A DNA stretch of 64,000 bases from Pseudoalteromonas sp. NC201 (lineage in GTDB: Bacteria; Pseudomonadota; Gammaproteobacteria; Enterobacterales; Alteromonadaceae). The position numbers and the translations under genes are program-made. This document shows, piece after piece, positions 31,801 to 40,200 of this stretch (positions are counted from its first letter, which is position 1; each line of letters begins with the position of its first letter). Under the pieces are notes generated by a model. The model saw only the letters and a program-made list of their open reading frames with translations. It did no database searches and was not told the DNA's origin. The stretch is from contig NZ_CP022522.1 of the NCBI RefSeq assembly GCF_002850255.1, positions 872,097-936,096 on the forward strand, written 5' to 3'.

Positions 31801-33965
31801 TACAAAAACAGTCGCCGTTGGGAGAGCCTCTGTTTAATAGCGTATTTGTATTTGAGAACTATCCGGTTGATGCGCAGTTAAGTGAAGCGGATGAGCAGTC
31901 GGGGCTAGAGGTTACGACAGCGGAGACAACGGAAGGGACGAACTACGACTTAACGGTAGTGGCGCATGTATCGGAAGGGTTGAGTATTCGCTTAGAAGGC
32001 GGGGCGGGGCACTATAACTCGGCGAGTTTGGCACGTTTAGGCGGACATTATAAGCGTTTGCTATTGGGGTTGACGAAGGCCTTGAAGGTTGCGGAGGTTG
32101 AGCTTTTAAGTGAGCGAGAGCGGTCTTATTTGCTCACGGAGTTGAATAGTACAGCTCAGGATGTTGAGGTGCCGAGCTGTTTATTGCATGAGTTGTTTGA
32201 GCGTCAAGCAAAGAGCCACCCAGATGCGGTGGCGGTAGAAACCGCCAATGAAAGTATCAGCTATGGTCAGCTCAACCAACGTGCGGAAGCTGTCAGCCAG
32301 CATTTGTGCGCAAATTCAATATACCAAGTTGGGGATACCGTAGGCGTATATGTTGGGCGTTCGACAGATATGATGGTGGCAATACTGGCCATTTTAAAAG
32401 CGGGAGGTACGTACTTACCTTTAGAGCCCAGCTACCCAATTTCTCGAACTGAGTATATGTTGCAAGATTCGGAGGCGACTTGTGTACTTACCGACTCACC
32501 CCTTGAGTCTGATCTTAAGCATTTAGCCTTGGAACGTATTTGTGTTGCAAATGCTGTACAGACAGTCGTGGGAGAGGGTTGTAGTCAAAGTAGAGGAAAG
32601 TTAAGCGATACAGCTTATATTATCTATACCTCAGGTACGACAGGCAATCCAAAAGGAGTGGCTATTGCGCATCAAAGTGTGACTGAACTTGCGGTAGCCT
32701 TGAAAAAACGCTTACCTACAGGTCGAAATGCTCGTGTATTGCAGTTTTCAACCCCCTGTTTTGACGCTTCTGTTTTGGAGTGGGTGTGGGCATTGACGCA
32801 GGGCGCAAGTCTTCACATTTGTGGCGAGCAGGAAAGAGCAAACCCAGATCTTATGGCACGCTATCTCGTGCAGCAGAAAATTACGCACACATTACTAACT
32901 CCATCTTATCTTGCTCATCTACCATTTCGAGAGGATTATCACTTTGCAGCCTTGGCTGTAGGTGGAGAGGCTTGTGATGAGGAGCTAGGCTGGCGTTGGG
33001 CATGTCATTATCCAGTTTTTAATCTCTACGGCCCAACCGAAATCACCGTGTGCGCCAGTATTGCTGAAATTTATGAGAACGAACAGATCACTATTGGGCG
33101 GGCAATGCCAAATACTGAGCTATATATCTTGGATCAATCACAGCAGCTTTGCCCTTTTGGTGTTGCAGGAGAGTTGTACATTGGTGGTAATGGTGTAGCC
33201 AAAGGTTACATCAATAGAGCAGAGCTTACTGCTGAAAGGTTTGTAACATTGCCTAACTTAGCCCCTTGTAAACGTCTTTACCGGACTGGAGATTTAGTGC
33301 GTTACCTTGAAAGTGGTGAGCTTGAATATTTAGGCCGAGCTGACGAACAAATAAAAATTCGAGGATATCGCATTGAGCCTAGAGAGGTTGAACGTCAATT
33401 AGCGCTATTAGAGCAAGTTAACAAAGCGGTGATCAAGATAGATAAAGATGGTCAAGGTCACAATCGAATGCTTGCTTATATAGAGCCGATAACAACGGTG
33501 GGCCCTGATTTTGTTAGCCACATTAAGTCGCAATTACGCACTAACTTACCTGCTTTTATGGTGCCAGCAGCCATCATTACAGTTGAGCAATGGCCGTTAC
33601 TTCCAAGCGGTAAAGTTAATAAGGCAGCTCTGAGCTATGAAATTGATAACGTGGAATCTGCGGTTAAAGCTCCCCGTGATGAGATTGAGCAAGCGCTAGC
33701 TGGTATTTGGCAACGTCTTTTGAGTATTCCCTACGAACAAATTAGTGTTGATGCTCACTTTATGGAGCTTGGAGGGCATTCATTACTTCTGATCCAATTA
33801 CTGGCTGAAATCAACGATTATTGGTCACTAGAATTAAGCTTAGCAGAGCTGATCGCTCATCCAGAGATCGCTACATTAGCTGAGAAAGTACGGCAACTTC
33901 TGACGATACGAGACCTTAACAGACAAGCCAGTTTAGCCACTGTGATAGAGGAAGGGACGTTGTAA
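22887..33965 (+). CDS. NRPS gene 3, three modules with one epimerase
   Basis: NRPS of 3692 residues. Residues 1-55: TubC_N-type docking domain. Domains: C 68-502 (HHIASDG); A 522-1022; T, Ser1076; C 1135-1572, with PHIATDG instead of HHxxxDG (Pro1271, His1272); A 1592-2088; T, Ser2138 (GGDS, the form seen before epimerases); E 2185-2625 (HHLVVDGVSWRIL); C 2648-3075, with the YPATGMQQG start and HHALLDGWC typical of C domains that follow E; A 3092-3582; T, Ser3632. Codes: module 1 DIPRVGHVGK (Asp-like); module 2 DALLLGAICK (unassigned, hydrophobic; made D by E); module 3 DALLAGLVCK (unassigned, hydrophobic). The tail ends VIEEGTL, identical to that of gene 4. Module 1 is repeated in gene 6, and everything from base 29055 onward is repeated in gene 4. 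A possible hairpin terminator covers the stop codon. Confidence 0.97.
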   Translation: MVLEILKKARLQGVTLFLDEQGQLRFKKKSGKLSAELKAELTANKQELIALLRAQQEKLVAITSIDRSGAIPASFSQQRLWLIDKLEGSQHYNVAAALACDGVLDIAAIEASLTQIVARHEALRTCFEAHDGVCMQRVMPARAVTVEVVNLVDCGEDEVQRQVDDAAREVFDLSQDLMLRTKIIKQSQTRHILLFTLHHIASDGWSMQLLIKEFNAFYQAAITGGEADVPELPVQYGDYAYWQQQQLTEQNKAQLLRYWQARLSGMPSLHGLPLDKPRPAKQEFTSGYVRSRIGKETLAGLQALTQSAGVTLFMVLQGAFAVLLSRLSGESDIVLGVPTAGRSESELSPLIGFFINTLVSRTQVDLAQPFTALLAQIKADTLADYQHQGLPFELLVEALNPDRSLAYNPLCQVKLVLQNHRSSDDEGLSLGEARLKPLQQSQEQVRFDLDLTCSEGEGELLCHWRYQQSLFTEATIAAYARSFEYLLESIAKGAQGSCKSLALYDDEMRQSLIEESVGAACDYRRGESVVEQFARQAQQTPERIAVRDESHALSYGELYSRVNQLAHYLQEQDIGVGERVALVMTRDVTLLVAMLGVMATGASYIPLSPDNQTARLADIFNDADVTQVLVSTCLLEILPVSGVDVLMLDEDEWGLSGYDSHPVGVTHTLADSAYVIYTSGSTGKPKGVEVSHRGLIDYCGYGLKAYYQEQLTGSYVLTSHAFDIGVPSLYLPLLVGGCVNLAPWGEELEGLVERLRGSSEASLYRLTPMHCEALLELLNGDKVSGAHVLVIGGETLTEGLAARLQDTFSESQLYNHYGPTETVVGCSLYDASAHLRAGDSTREEIPIGYAMANTGLYVVDAGGELQAKGGVGELYVGGPCVAKGYVGDPDRTAASFVYVPWLADTRLYRTGDRVRRLESGALVFLGRKDEQVKLRGYRIELGEIRSVLAQQAAVKQAAVLVQGEGADATLVGYVVAEGEVVDEGIFIAELERALSARLASYMCPSRWCLLDALPLTANGKLDRGALPSEIGEIGQEYEAAENSVERALVEIWAEVLRQPLEELSVTGDFFRLGGNSLLAVKLSALIKRHFDIEVTLGDLFSHPNIRQFGMWLQSHQEIQAKHTYEKIKAQDNLDSAPLTFAQQRLWFIDALQGGTYAYNITRALTLSGAVDISALQRVFVALIERHAIFRTTYQAHVNEQALQIIHAAHTVNFNIEQVDLTHLESEEQETEITQRLEEQQKYTFNLADDVMLKVSLLLCQVDKSILIINMPHIATDGWSMDILTRECWALYEAFTQGQQNPLTALPLQYADYALWQSKQLTPDTLDTHWQYWQQQLAAMPQVHSLPLDFKRPADKNYVGEQVSSRLSSEVASKLCRLAKHYALTPFMLSHALCALVLSRHSGSHDIVMGMPIANRLQGELNGVVGLFVNTLVLRVNTNYNDLSDYFKHVKKVHLEAQQHQDMPFEKLVDKLASERSASHTPLFQILLATQNDFSSKPVPQNQALIVERREQKVKVAKFDLDINICINKDEVTINWTYDTAIFSHQHITTLDRHLCNLLSTLAAHHEDQDIAIKQLNILDAQEFTRLLTRAAGNTNYPAANCGLHELFERQVERQPEALAITSAGRSLSYAQLNARANAMAWYLIEQYQLTPEQTVAICLPRSELLLVSVLAVLKAGGAYLTIDPSYPDGRVSYILNDSEASLLLTSSELEKRLVELRGTFSCVMADTSLTNYSQDNPPSPILNSDVASAYIVYTSGTSGKPKGVKIAHKGAVNFAAYLGRQFQVDNSSKVLQLASTSFDAFTLEWMWGLTNGGSLCICSEADKYHPQQMADYLVDQGITHALITPAYLQHLPCHQNYHFRALLVGGEACSTALAQQWSKHYPMYNAYGPSEATICATVAKLHPDTSVTIGTAIDNVTTYILDDQQQLLPEGAVGELYIGGVGVAQGYIKRPELDAERFVSNPFVTNEHEKLYRTGDLVRQSDTGQLVYLGRIDEQVKIRGYRIELAEIEQLLNESFGVKQAAVLCWGEGSQKYLIAYVMLSGEMSEDSATRILSEALAEQLPEYMVPSQFVVLEQFPLTVNGKVDKRALPQPELTTAHYRGPQNKTEAQLQQLWSSLLKIPQASLSCEANFFALGGDSILSIQLVSRAAEQGLYFSVKDLFRHQHIVALARCVKQSKGYTIAQEAVIGEMPLLPIQQAFFKNETALAHFNQSVLLSTPEDFDTQCLIPMLQALVTRHDALRLSFDKSQGQWRGWYQALEALALSNCIEQHEWDGEAESLTAIAERAQRSLSPIDGELLRLVYLANKAGTGRLLLVIHHLVVDGVSWRILLSDIAQLYQQYQAGEALQLGDKTHSYQQWGRHLQCYSESEGLQQQRSYWRELEADNSWQQHYGHEQVQAGVRRQLQIQLSEGETQALLTMVPQSYRTQVNEVLLAALWLAHQRCSGAQTLSVTLEGHGREGVAGVIDLSQTVGWFTSMYPLQLSVQAAEDVGGILMAVKEQYRQVPDTGIGYGVLKYLCGDSELADKTMPALQFNYLGQFDQTVKQTGAFNIAEENRGQHISAARIAQEELVLNGKVVFGSLGFTLNYDTGCYCEGALSTLMKAYEQALRDVITHCKAVGVGPYTPSDFPLARVTTEELERWDIGSDIADLYPATGMQQGLLFHGLLEAGSYVTQTRISFKDLDASAFKAAWLAVIERHNIFRTAFVGIEQGNAHQRVSAHAVLPWKEEDLREMSQAQQQHYLDDYQRMDKRKAFAIDAAPLMRFSLFNVGDEHTLLWSYHHALLDGWCIPLVFKEIKQCYEALCAGIPLASGAPEYSYRDYAQWLSEQDKEETVAFWRDTLAPLSSHTQLPAEQGEVGVGEGEYRIEFSVSETAALQLLAAEARTTLNIVVQTAWGVLLQRYGNQGAVVFGSVTSGRPASLAGVESILGLFINTVPVVVESGAEDTVLGLLQAQHEQQVAREGHSYYPLYEIQKQSPLGEPLFNSVFVFENYPVDAQLSEADEQSGLEVTTAETTEGTNYDLTVVAHVSEGLSIRLEGGAGHYNSASLARLGGHYKRLLLGLTKALKVAEVELLSERERSYLLTELNSTAQDVEVPSCLLHELFERQAKSHPDAVAVETANESISYGQLNQRAEAVSQHLCANSIYQVGDTVGVYVGRSTDMMVAILAILKAGGTYLPLEPSYPISRTEYMLQDSEATCVLTDSPLESDLKHLALERICVANAVQTVVGEGCSQSRGKLSDTAYIIYTSGTTGNPKGVAIAHQSVTELAVALKKRLPTGRNARVLQFSTPCFDASVLEWVWALTQGASLHICGEQERANPDLMARYLVQQKITHTLLTPSYLAHLPFREDYHFAALAVGGEACDEELGWRWACHYPVFNLYGPTEITVCASIAEIYENEQITIGRAMPNTELYILDQSQQLCPFGVAGELYIGGNGVAKGYINRAELTAERFVTLPNLAPCKRLYRTGDLVRYLESGELEYLGRADEQIKIRGYRIEPREVERQLALLEQVNKAVIKIDKDGQGHNRMLAYIEPITTVGPDFVSHIKSQLRTNLPAFMVPAAIITVEQWPLLPSGKVNKAALSYEIDNVESAVKAPRDEIEQALAGIWQRLLSIPYEQISVDAHFMELGGHSLLLIQLLAEINDYWSLELSLAELIAHPEIATLAEKVRQLLTIRDLNRQASLATVIEEGTL
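23079..26128 (+). repeat. 3.05 kb dispersed module repeat, copy in gene 3
   Basis: Covers the C domain, A domain and the first part of the T domain of module 1. It is matched at 53686-56735 in gene 6 with a constant offset of 30,607 bases. Identity begins just after the docking domain and ends seven codons into the segment around the carrier serine (GGNSLLAVK). I saw about ten base differences, all synonymous, so the two encoded segments look identical. Confidence 0.93.
32106..32284 (+). repeat. C-A linker repeat, copy in gene 3 module 3
   Basis: About 179 bases covering the end of the C-A linker (LLSERERSYLLTELN) and the first residues of the A domain (SISYGQLNQRA). It is also found at 35769-35947, 43407-43585 and 47070-47248. 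The A domains that follow differ: the copies at 35769 and 47070 lead into Ala domains, the other two into the unassigned DALLAGLVCK domain. Confidence 0.85.
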
Positions 33966-33978
33966 TTCGTCCCTCTTT
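33948..33978 (+). terminator. Possible hairpin terminator over the stop codon of gene 3
   Basis: AGGGACG at 33953-33959 pairs with CGTCCCT at 33968-33974 around an 8-base loop that contains the TAA stop. The 3' arm is followed by CTTTCCC, so the T run is short. It could weaken or stop transcription before the gap, but the poor T tract makes this uncertain. An identical hairpin follows gene 4. Confidence 0.35.
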
Positions 33979-34244
33979 CCCTAATGCAATGGGTTAAAGT
34001 TTGCCCAAATAATGATATTGTGTTAAATATTGGTTGTTTTAAATTAACATGCTAGTATCTAAGTGTTATTAAAGTTAATATTTTGTCCGGATTCCCCTTG
34101 TTGACAGAGTAGCCGCCAAAATAAGTGTGAAAACAGCTCATGTAGTGGAGGTTGTCTAAATTTTCTGCGCAGTCACACGTGCGTAAGACAGGCCTTATTT
34201 GATGCTCAATAATAAGAATGAAAGCCTATTAGGGAAAATAATCT
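33966..34244 (+). other. 279-base gap between genes 3 and 4
   Basis: AT-rich non-coding stretch with no reading frame longer than a few codons. It is one of only two gaps of this size in a locus whose genes otherwise overlap or nearly touch, so an internal promoter or attenuator is plausible. It holds a perfect TTGACA at 34101-34106, but I found no good -10 element at 16-18 bases from it. A ribosome binding site lies at its end. The sequence is the same as at 45267-45545 as far as I can see. Confidence 0.8.
34231..34235 (+). promoter_or_regulatory. Ribosome binding site of gene 4
   Basis: AGGGA nine bases before the ATG at 34245. It supports this start, which also begins directly with the docking domain sequence MSISQLV. 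Confidence 0.6.
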
Positions 34245-37200
34245 ATGAGTATCAGTCAGCTAGTTGCAAGTGCCACGTCTTCAGGTGTGTACCTATATAC
34301 AGAAGGCGGGCAGCTGAAATATAAATTATCGGTTGCTTCATTTCCTGAAAATCTCAAGCAAGAAATACTGGCAAACAAACAAGAAATTATTCATTTTTTA
34401 ACAAAGAATGAGATTAATCCTAAGTCAACTATATCTGCGCTGGCATCTCATGACGGTCATTTCCCTCTCTCTTTTGCTCAGCAGCGCCTGTGGTTTATCG
34501 ATCGCTTTGAAGGGCAGAGTGCACAATACAACATACCTAAGGTGATTAAAGTCGCAGGTGATTTCTCGGTTGATATTGCAGAACGAGCCATTAAGAAATT
34601 GATTTGGCGGCATAAAGTATTGCGAACCACTTACGGAGAGGTTGAAGGGGAACCCTTTCAGCAGATAAATCAAGAATTCAAATTTAAGATCAACCGCATT
34701 GATCTTTCTGCACTTGAGGCACAGTATCAACAACGTAAATTAGCTGAGTTGATCCGATATGATGCAGAAAAGAGTTTTGACTTGGCAACTGAGCTAATGC
34801 TACGGGTGAGTTATATTATAGCTGGCCCAGATAACCAAAATACTCTGTTATTTAATATGCATCACATCGCCTCTGACGGCTGGTCGATGAATATATTTGT
34901 ACGTGAGTTTGTTGCTGAGTATCAAGCGCTGCAAATGGGACAAGAAACCAGACTTACTCCATTGGCTATCCAATATATTGACTTTGCTGTGTGGCAACGG
35001 CAGTGGCTAACAGAAAGTCGCTTAGCGGAGCAGTTACGTTACTGGCGACAGCAGTTATCAGGTGCTCCGTTATTGCATCGTTTACCTTTGGATTATCCTC
35101 GCCCAGAGCGCAAAGGTAATGAGGGAGCCAGAGTGTTCAGTCGCTATTCTACTGCGGCTATAGAGGCTTTTGCCATGCGCCATGGAATGACCCCCTTTAT
35201 GGTTTTTCATGCAGCCCTGAGTATTGTACTTTGCCGTCACAGTAACCAATCAGAGTTTATTGTTGGGACTCCGTTTGCAAATAGACAAAACACAGCACTG
35301 GCACCGCTAATTGGCTTTTTTGTCAATACCCTAATTTTAAAGTCATCTATCAAACATGATACTGTCGCTGCATTTTTAACTCATATTCGTGATACCAATT
35401 TAGCCGCGCAAAGCTATCAAGACTTACCGTTTGAGCAGATTGTAGAGCATTGCCAAGTTGAGCGTAGCGTGCAGCATACTCCTATTTTCCAAGTGATGCT
35501 GAGTATGTTTCAGGGTGAGTCGTCAAGCAAGCCGAGCCTATCCCTTCAGGGAGTGGAGTTCGAGGAAGTCTTATCAGATAACATTACTACCAAGTATGAC
35601 TTAGACATCAGCATTTCCCTGTCCGAATCTGGCTGCAAACTCACTTGGGTCTATGATACCGAGTTATTTAATGAAGAAACCATAACTCAATTTGATAGGC
35701 ACTTCGGTAATGTTTTGGACAACCTTCTAACGCAACCTGTGGAGCAGCCCTTAGTAGAGTTGGAACTCTTAAGTGAGCGAGAGCGGTCTTATTTGCTCAC
35801 GGAGTTGAATAGTACAGCTCAGGATGTTGAGGTGCCGAGCTGTTTATTGCATGAGTTGTTTGAGCGTCAAGCAAAGAGCCAACCGGATGCGGTGGCGGTA
35901 GAAACCGCCAGTGAAAGTATCAGCTATGGTCAGCTCAACCAACGTGCAAACCAATTGGCACGACAACTACAGCATCAAGCAGTGCAGCTAGGAGATGCGG
36001 TGGGGATATTGCTAACGCGCTCGGTGAATATGGTTGTGGCAGTGTTGGCAGTATTAAAAGCTGGAGGACGCTATGTCCCACTGGACCCTAATTATCCCAA
36101 ACAGCGACTAGAGTATATTGTTGCAGATACGCAGTTGCAGCATGTTATTTGTAACGAGCATACTCAAGGGCTGTTGGATATCGCAGGTGTCACTCTGTGG
36201 CAGCTAGACGCCACTAAACTACAGCAGGACTTAGCACAACAGTGTAGAGACAACTTAGGCCGTCATCCGCAAGCTACGAGCGACCAGCCAAGTTACCTTA
36301 TTTATACATCAGGCTCGACAGGTAAGCCAAAAGGGGTAGTGATAGCGCACAGGAATGCGTTGGCGATGGTGCAGTGGGCAGGAGAGTTTTATCAGCCGGA
36401 AGAGTTAGCGGGGGTGTTGGCAAGCACGTCACTTAACTTCGACTTATCGGTGTTTGAGTTATTCGTTCCACTGAGCTTTGGTGGCAAAGTAATCTTAGTG
36501 GAAAACATTCTGACTCTGCTAAACGAAGACATAGCGGGTATTAGTCTAATTAATACAGTGCCGTCGGGAATAGATGCATTGCTGGCGGCGCAGCGGCTTC
36601 CTAGCTCGGTTCTGAGTGTCAACTTGGCAGGAGAGCCACTGGCACAGACAGTAGTAGAGAAGTTATTTAGTGGGCGAGAGTTACGGCGAGTTGTGAACTT
36701 GTATGGACCGTCAGAGGATACGACGTACTCCACTTACTATGAAATGACAGCGGCACCGGAGCAGGCCCCAAGAATAGGTCGTCCGGTGTCCAATACGCAG
36801 GCTTACGTACTGGGAGAACAAGGAGAGCTGTTACCGTTTGGAGTAACGGGTGAGTTGTATTTAGGTGGTGCGGGCGTGGCTTGTGGTTATCTTAATCAGC
36901 CACAGCTAACGGCACAGCGTTTTATTCCAGACCGCTTTAGTCACAACACAGATGCACGACTTTATCGTACAGGAGACTTAGTTCGATATGACCAACAAGG
37001 AGAGTTGTGTTTTATAGGGCGCGTTGACGAGCAGGTGAAGTTACGAGGTTTTCGTATTGAGCTTGGGGAAATAGAGCATCACCTAAATAGCCATGATGCA
37101 GTAATAGAATCGCTAGTGTTAGTGGTAGAAGAGGCAGGAGAGGCGCAGTTACAGGCTTACGTTCGAACAGAAGAAGCGACGGGTTTGGCACAGCAGCTAC

Positions 37201-40200
37201 GTGAGTATCTACGGGCATTACTACCAGAGTACATGCTGCCAAGTCGCTACATTGCGGTATCACAGTGGCCGCTATCCCCGAACGGTAAAATTGACAAAAA
37301 TGCGCTAAAAGCGAAAGTTAATCAGCCTATAGCTGAACAAATAATGCAGCCTCAGTCAGAGACTGAGGTTAAGTTGTTAAATATTTGGTCTAGCATATTA
37401 AATACTCCGGTTACTGAAATAGACCTAAATAGTAGCTTTTTTAGTCAAGGCGGGCATTCCCTACGGGCGGTAAAAATGCAAGCTGCAATACAAGCAGAAT
37501 TTGCAAAGTCACTGTCCTTACAAACCATTTTTAAGGCCCAAAGCATTAGAAATATAGCTCACTGTCTTGATGAGCAAGCTGACTATATTCTTGGCGCGAC
37601 GATTCAAGCTAAGGCAGATAAGTCACAATTACACCCGCTGTCTTATGCACAAAAGCGGTTGTGGTTTATAGATAACCTGAATCAAGGTAGTTCTGAATAC
37701 CATATTACTTCAGCGGTACAACTAAGCGGGAAATTTGATTTAGCGAGCGCGCAGCAATCCTTTACTTTGCTTATTGAGCGTCATGAGACTTTAAGAACCG
37801 TCTTTATTAAATCGGCTGATGGCGTTGTGATGCAGAAAGTTAATCATACTAAGCCTTTTCAGATAAAGCACTTATCATTGACTCACTTAACGGGAGATGC
37901 GCAAAAGCTGGCTTTAGAACGGTTGATACATGAGCAAAACAGTCAGCCTTTTGATCTGAGTTTAGACCAAATGCTACGTGTTTCGGCGGTAAGTTTAGCG
38001 GAAGATGAGCTTGCGATTATTTTTACAGTACATCATATTGCTTCAGACGCTTGGTCAATGGGGGTCTTGGTTAATGAGTTTTGTAGTATCTATCAGGTGC
38101 AGGTGACTCAACAGCCACAAGACTTACCTCCTCTCAGTATACAATATAGTGATTATGCACATTGGCAGCAACAGAGTGACACCCAAGCGAGAATAAGTAG
38201 TCAGTTGCATTATTGGCAGCAGCAGTTGCAAGGGCTGCCCTCTGTGCACCAAATACCGTTAGATCACGCTAGGCCGAGTGCTAAGTTAAGTAATGGTAAA
38301 CGCCTACAACGAAAATTACCCTCAGCGTTGGCTGAGAAATTACAAAGGCTTGCTACCGCTGCCAATATAACCCCTTTTATGCTCTACCATGGGGCATTAA
38401 GCCTATTAATATCAAAATATAGCTATGAACACGACGTTGTGATTGGCACCCCTGTAGCAAATCGATGTCAAACAGAGCTGGAGCCGTTGATCGGCTTCTT
38501 TGTCAACACACTAGTGCTTCGTAGTGATACTCAAGAGCGTACTTTATCTGCATTCTTTCAGCATATTCGCGACGTGAACCTTGCAGCGCAAGAACATCAG
38601 GAAGTACCGTTTGAACAAGTGGTAGATGCTTGTTGTAACTCTCGTACAACTCAATATACACCGCTATTTCAGATCATGTTGAACATGAATAATACGGAGT
38701 CTTCATCGTTCACGCTTAGTGGTGTAGAAGCAAATCTTATCCCAGTGGCAGCTGATAGATGCAAATATGACTTAGAGTTTGCGGTACAGCTAAGTAGCAG
38801 TTGCCCTGTGTTGATGTTGCAATACGATACTAGCTTATTTTTACCCAGTAGTATGGAGTTAATGCTGGCCGATTTCGCCGCATTGCTAACAAGCTTAAGT
38901 GAATGTACTTTTGAAACGACGATGCTTAGTGAGCTTACGCTTTCCTCATCAGAACGGGGATATATTGGGCGAGAAGCACCACAAGAATTAAGGTTACAAG
39001 AGTCGTTTCAACAGCAGGTCAATAGAAAACCAAAACAGGCAGCACTGCAGTTTTCTAACAGCACGATGACTTATGCGGATTTGGCAGCACAAGTTCAAGA
39101 TCTCGCTTGCTACTTAGTAACTCATTTCCCACCTCATGCTCGAATTGGTATTTGTCTCGGCCGTTGTGAGTCTTTGTTGGTTTCAGTATTAGCAATATTG
39201 CGTGCTGATATGACCTATGTTCCTATGGATCCGAGTCACCCAGAGCAACGTTTGTTAAGAATAGCCGAGCATGCGGAGCTGGCAGCCATTATAACAAAGC
39301 CTGAGTGGCAGTCGAAGCTACAAGGCGTCTCAATTGCTACTGTCGTCGATATCAACACCTATGAGAAAACGGCTAAAACTAAGTTAGCTGAGGTGTACAG
39401 CAACCCTGTCGCGTATGTTATTTATACATCTGGTTCAACTGGCACACCGAAAGGAATTGAGGTACTACATAAAGGCTTAAGTAACTATCTTGATTATGCA
39501 GCAAAGCATTATCTCCGTGCAGGTATATTACGGTCAGTAGTTAGTTCAACACTGAGTTTTGATGCAACGTTAACTTCGTTATTGGCACCACTTATCAGCG
39601 CTAAAACAATCACGATACTGCCAGAAGAAGATACTTTAGCTGATCTGTATCAGTGTTTGCGCAGTGGCCCTGCTAGTTTGTTTAAACTTACACCATCCCA
39701 CCTGAAGGCGCTTTGCGCTATTCACCATGGTGAGAGTATTACAACACCTCATACGATAGTGGTGGGTGGGGAACAGTTTACAGGCCAGCTGTTGGGACAG
39801 TGTCAGCGATGGCTCAATGGCGCGACCTTTGTGAACGAATATGGCCCTTCGGAAACCGTCGTTGGCTGTTGTGATTATGTTGTACTTCCTGGCCAGAAAG
39901 AGCCCGCTAGTGCAGCGGTTTCAATAGGTCGTGCGATTGCAAATACCCAACTTTATGTGCTTGACCCATATCTTCAGGTGGCACCTAAAGGTGGGGTCGG
40001 TGAGCTATGTATTGCCGGCTTTGGAGTTGCTAAAGGATATGTACAGCAGCCCCAACTCACAGCCGAAAAGTTTCTGAATTGGCAAGGGGAGCGGATCTAT
40101 CGCAGTGGGGATCTTGTCCGTCAACGCAAAGATGGCAACTTAGTTTACGTAGGCCGGATCGATGAACAGGTAAAAATTCGTGGCTATCGTATTGAGTTGG

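Larger units (their letters stand above)
29055..37310 (+). repeat. 8256-base direct repeat, copy 1
   Basis: Runs from the A9-A10 region of the second A domain of gene 3, through T-E-C-A-T and the stop codon, the 279-base gap and the docking-C-A part of gene 4, ending at the A10 motif (NGKIDKNALK). Copy 2 lies exactly 11,301 bases downstream. I found about 20 differences, confined to roughly 29160-31520 and 35870-36430. The stretch between these zones looks identical in both copies. Confidence 0.95.

Noticed and set aside
34101-34106. TTGACA as a proven sigma-70 promoter
   Set aside because: The -35 is perfect, but no convincing -10 lies at normal spacing, so I mention it only as a candidate within the gap.
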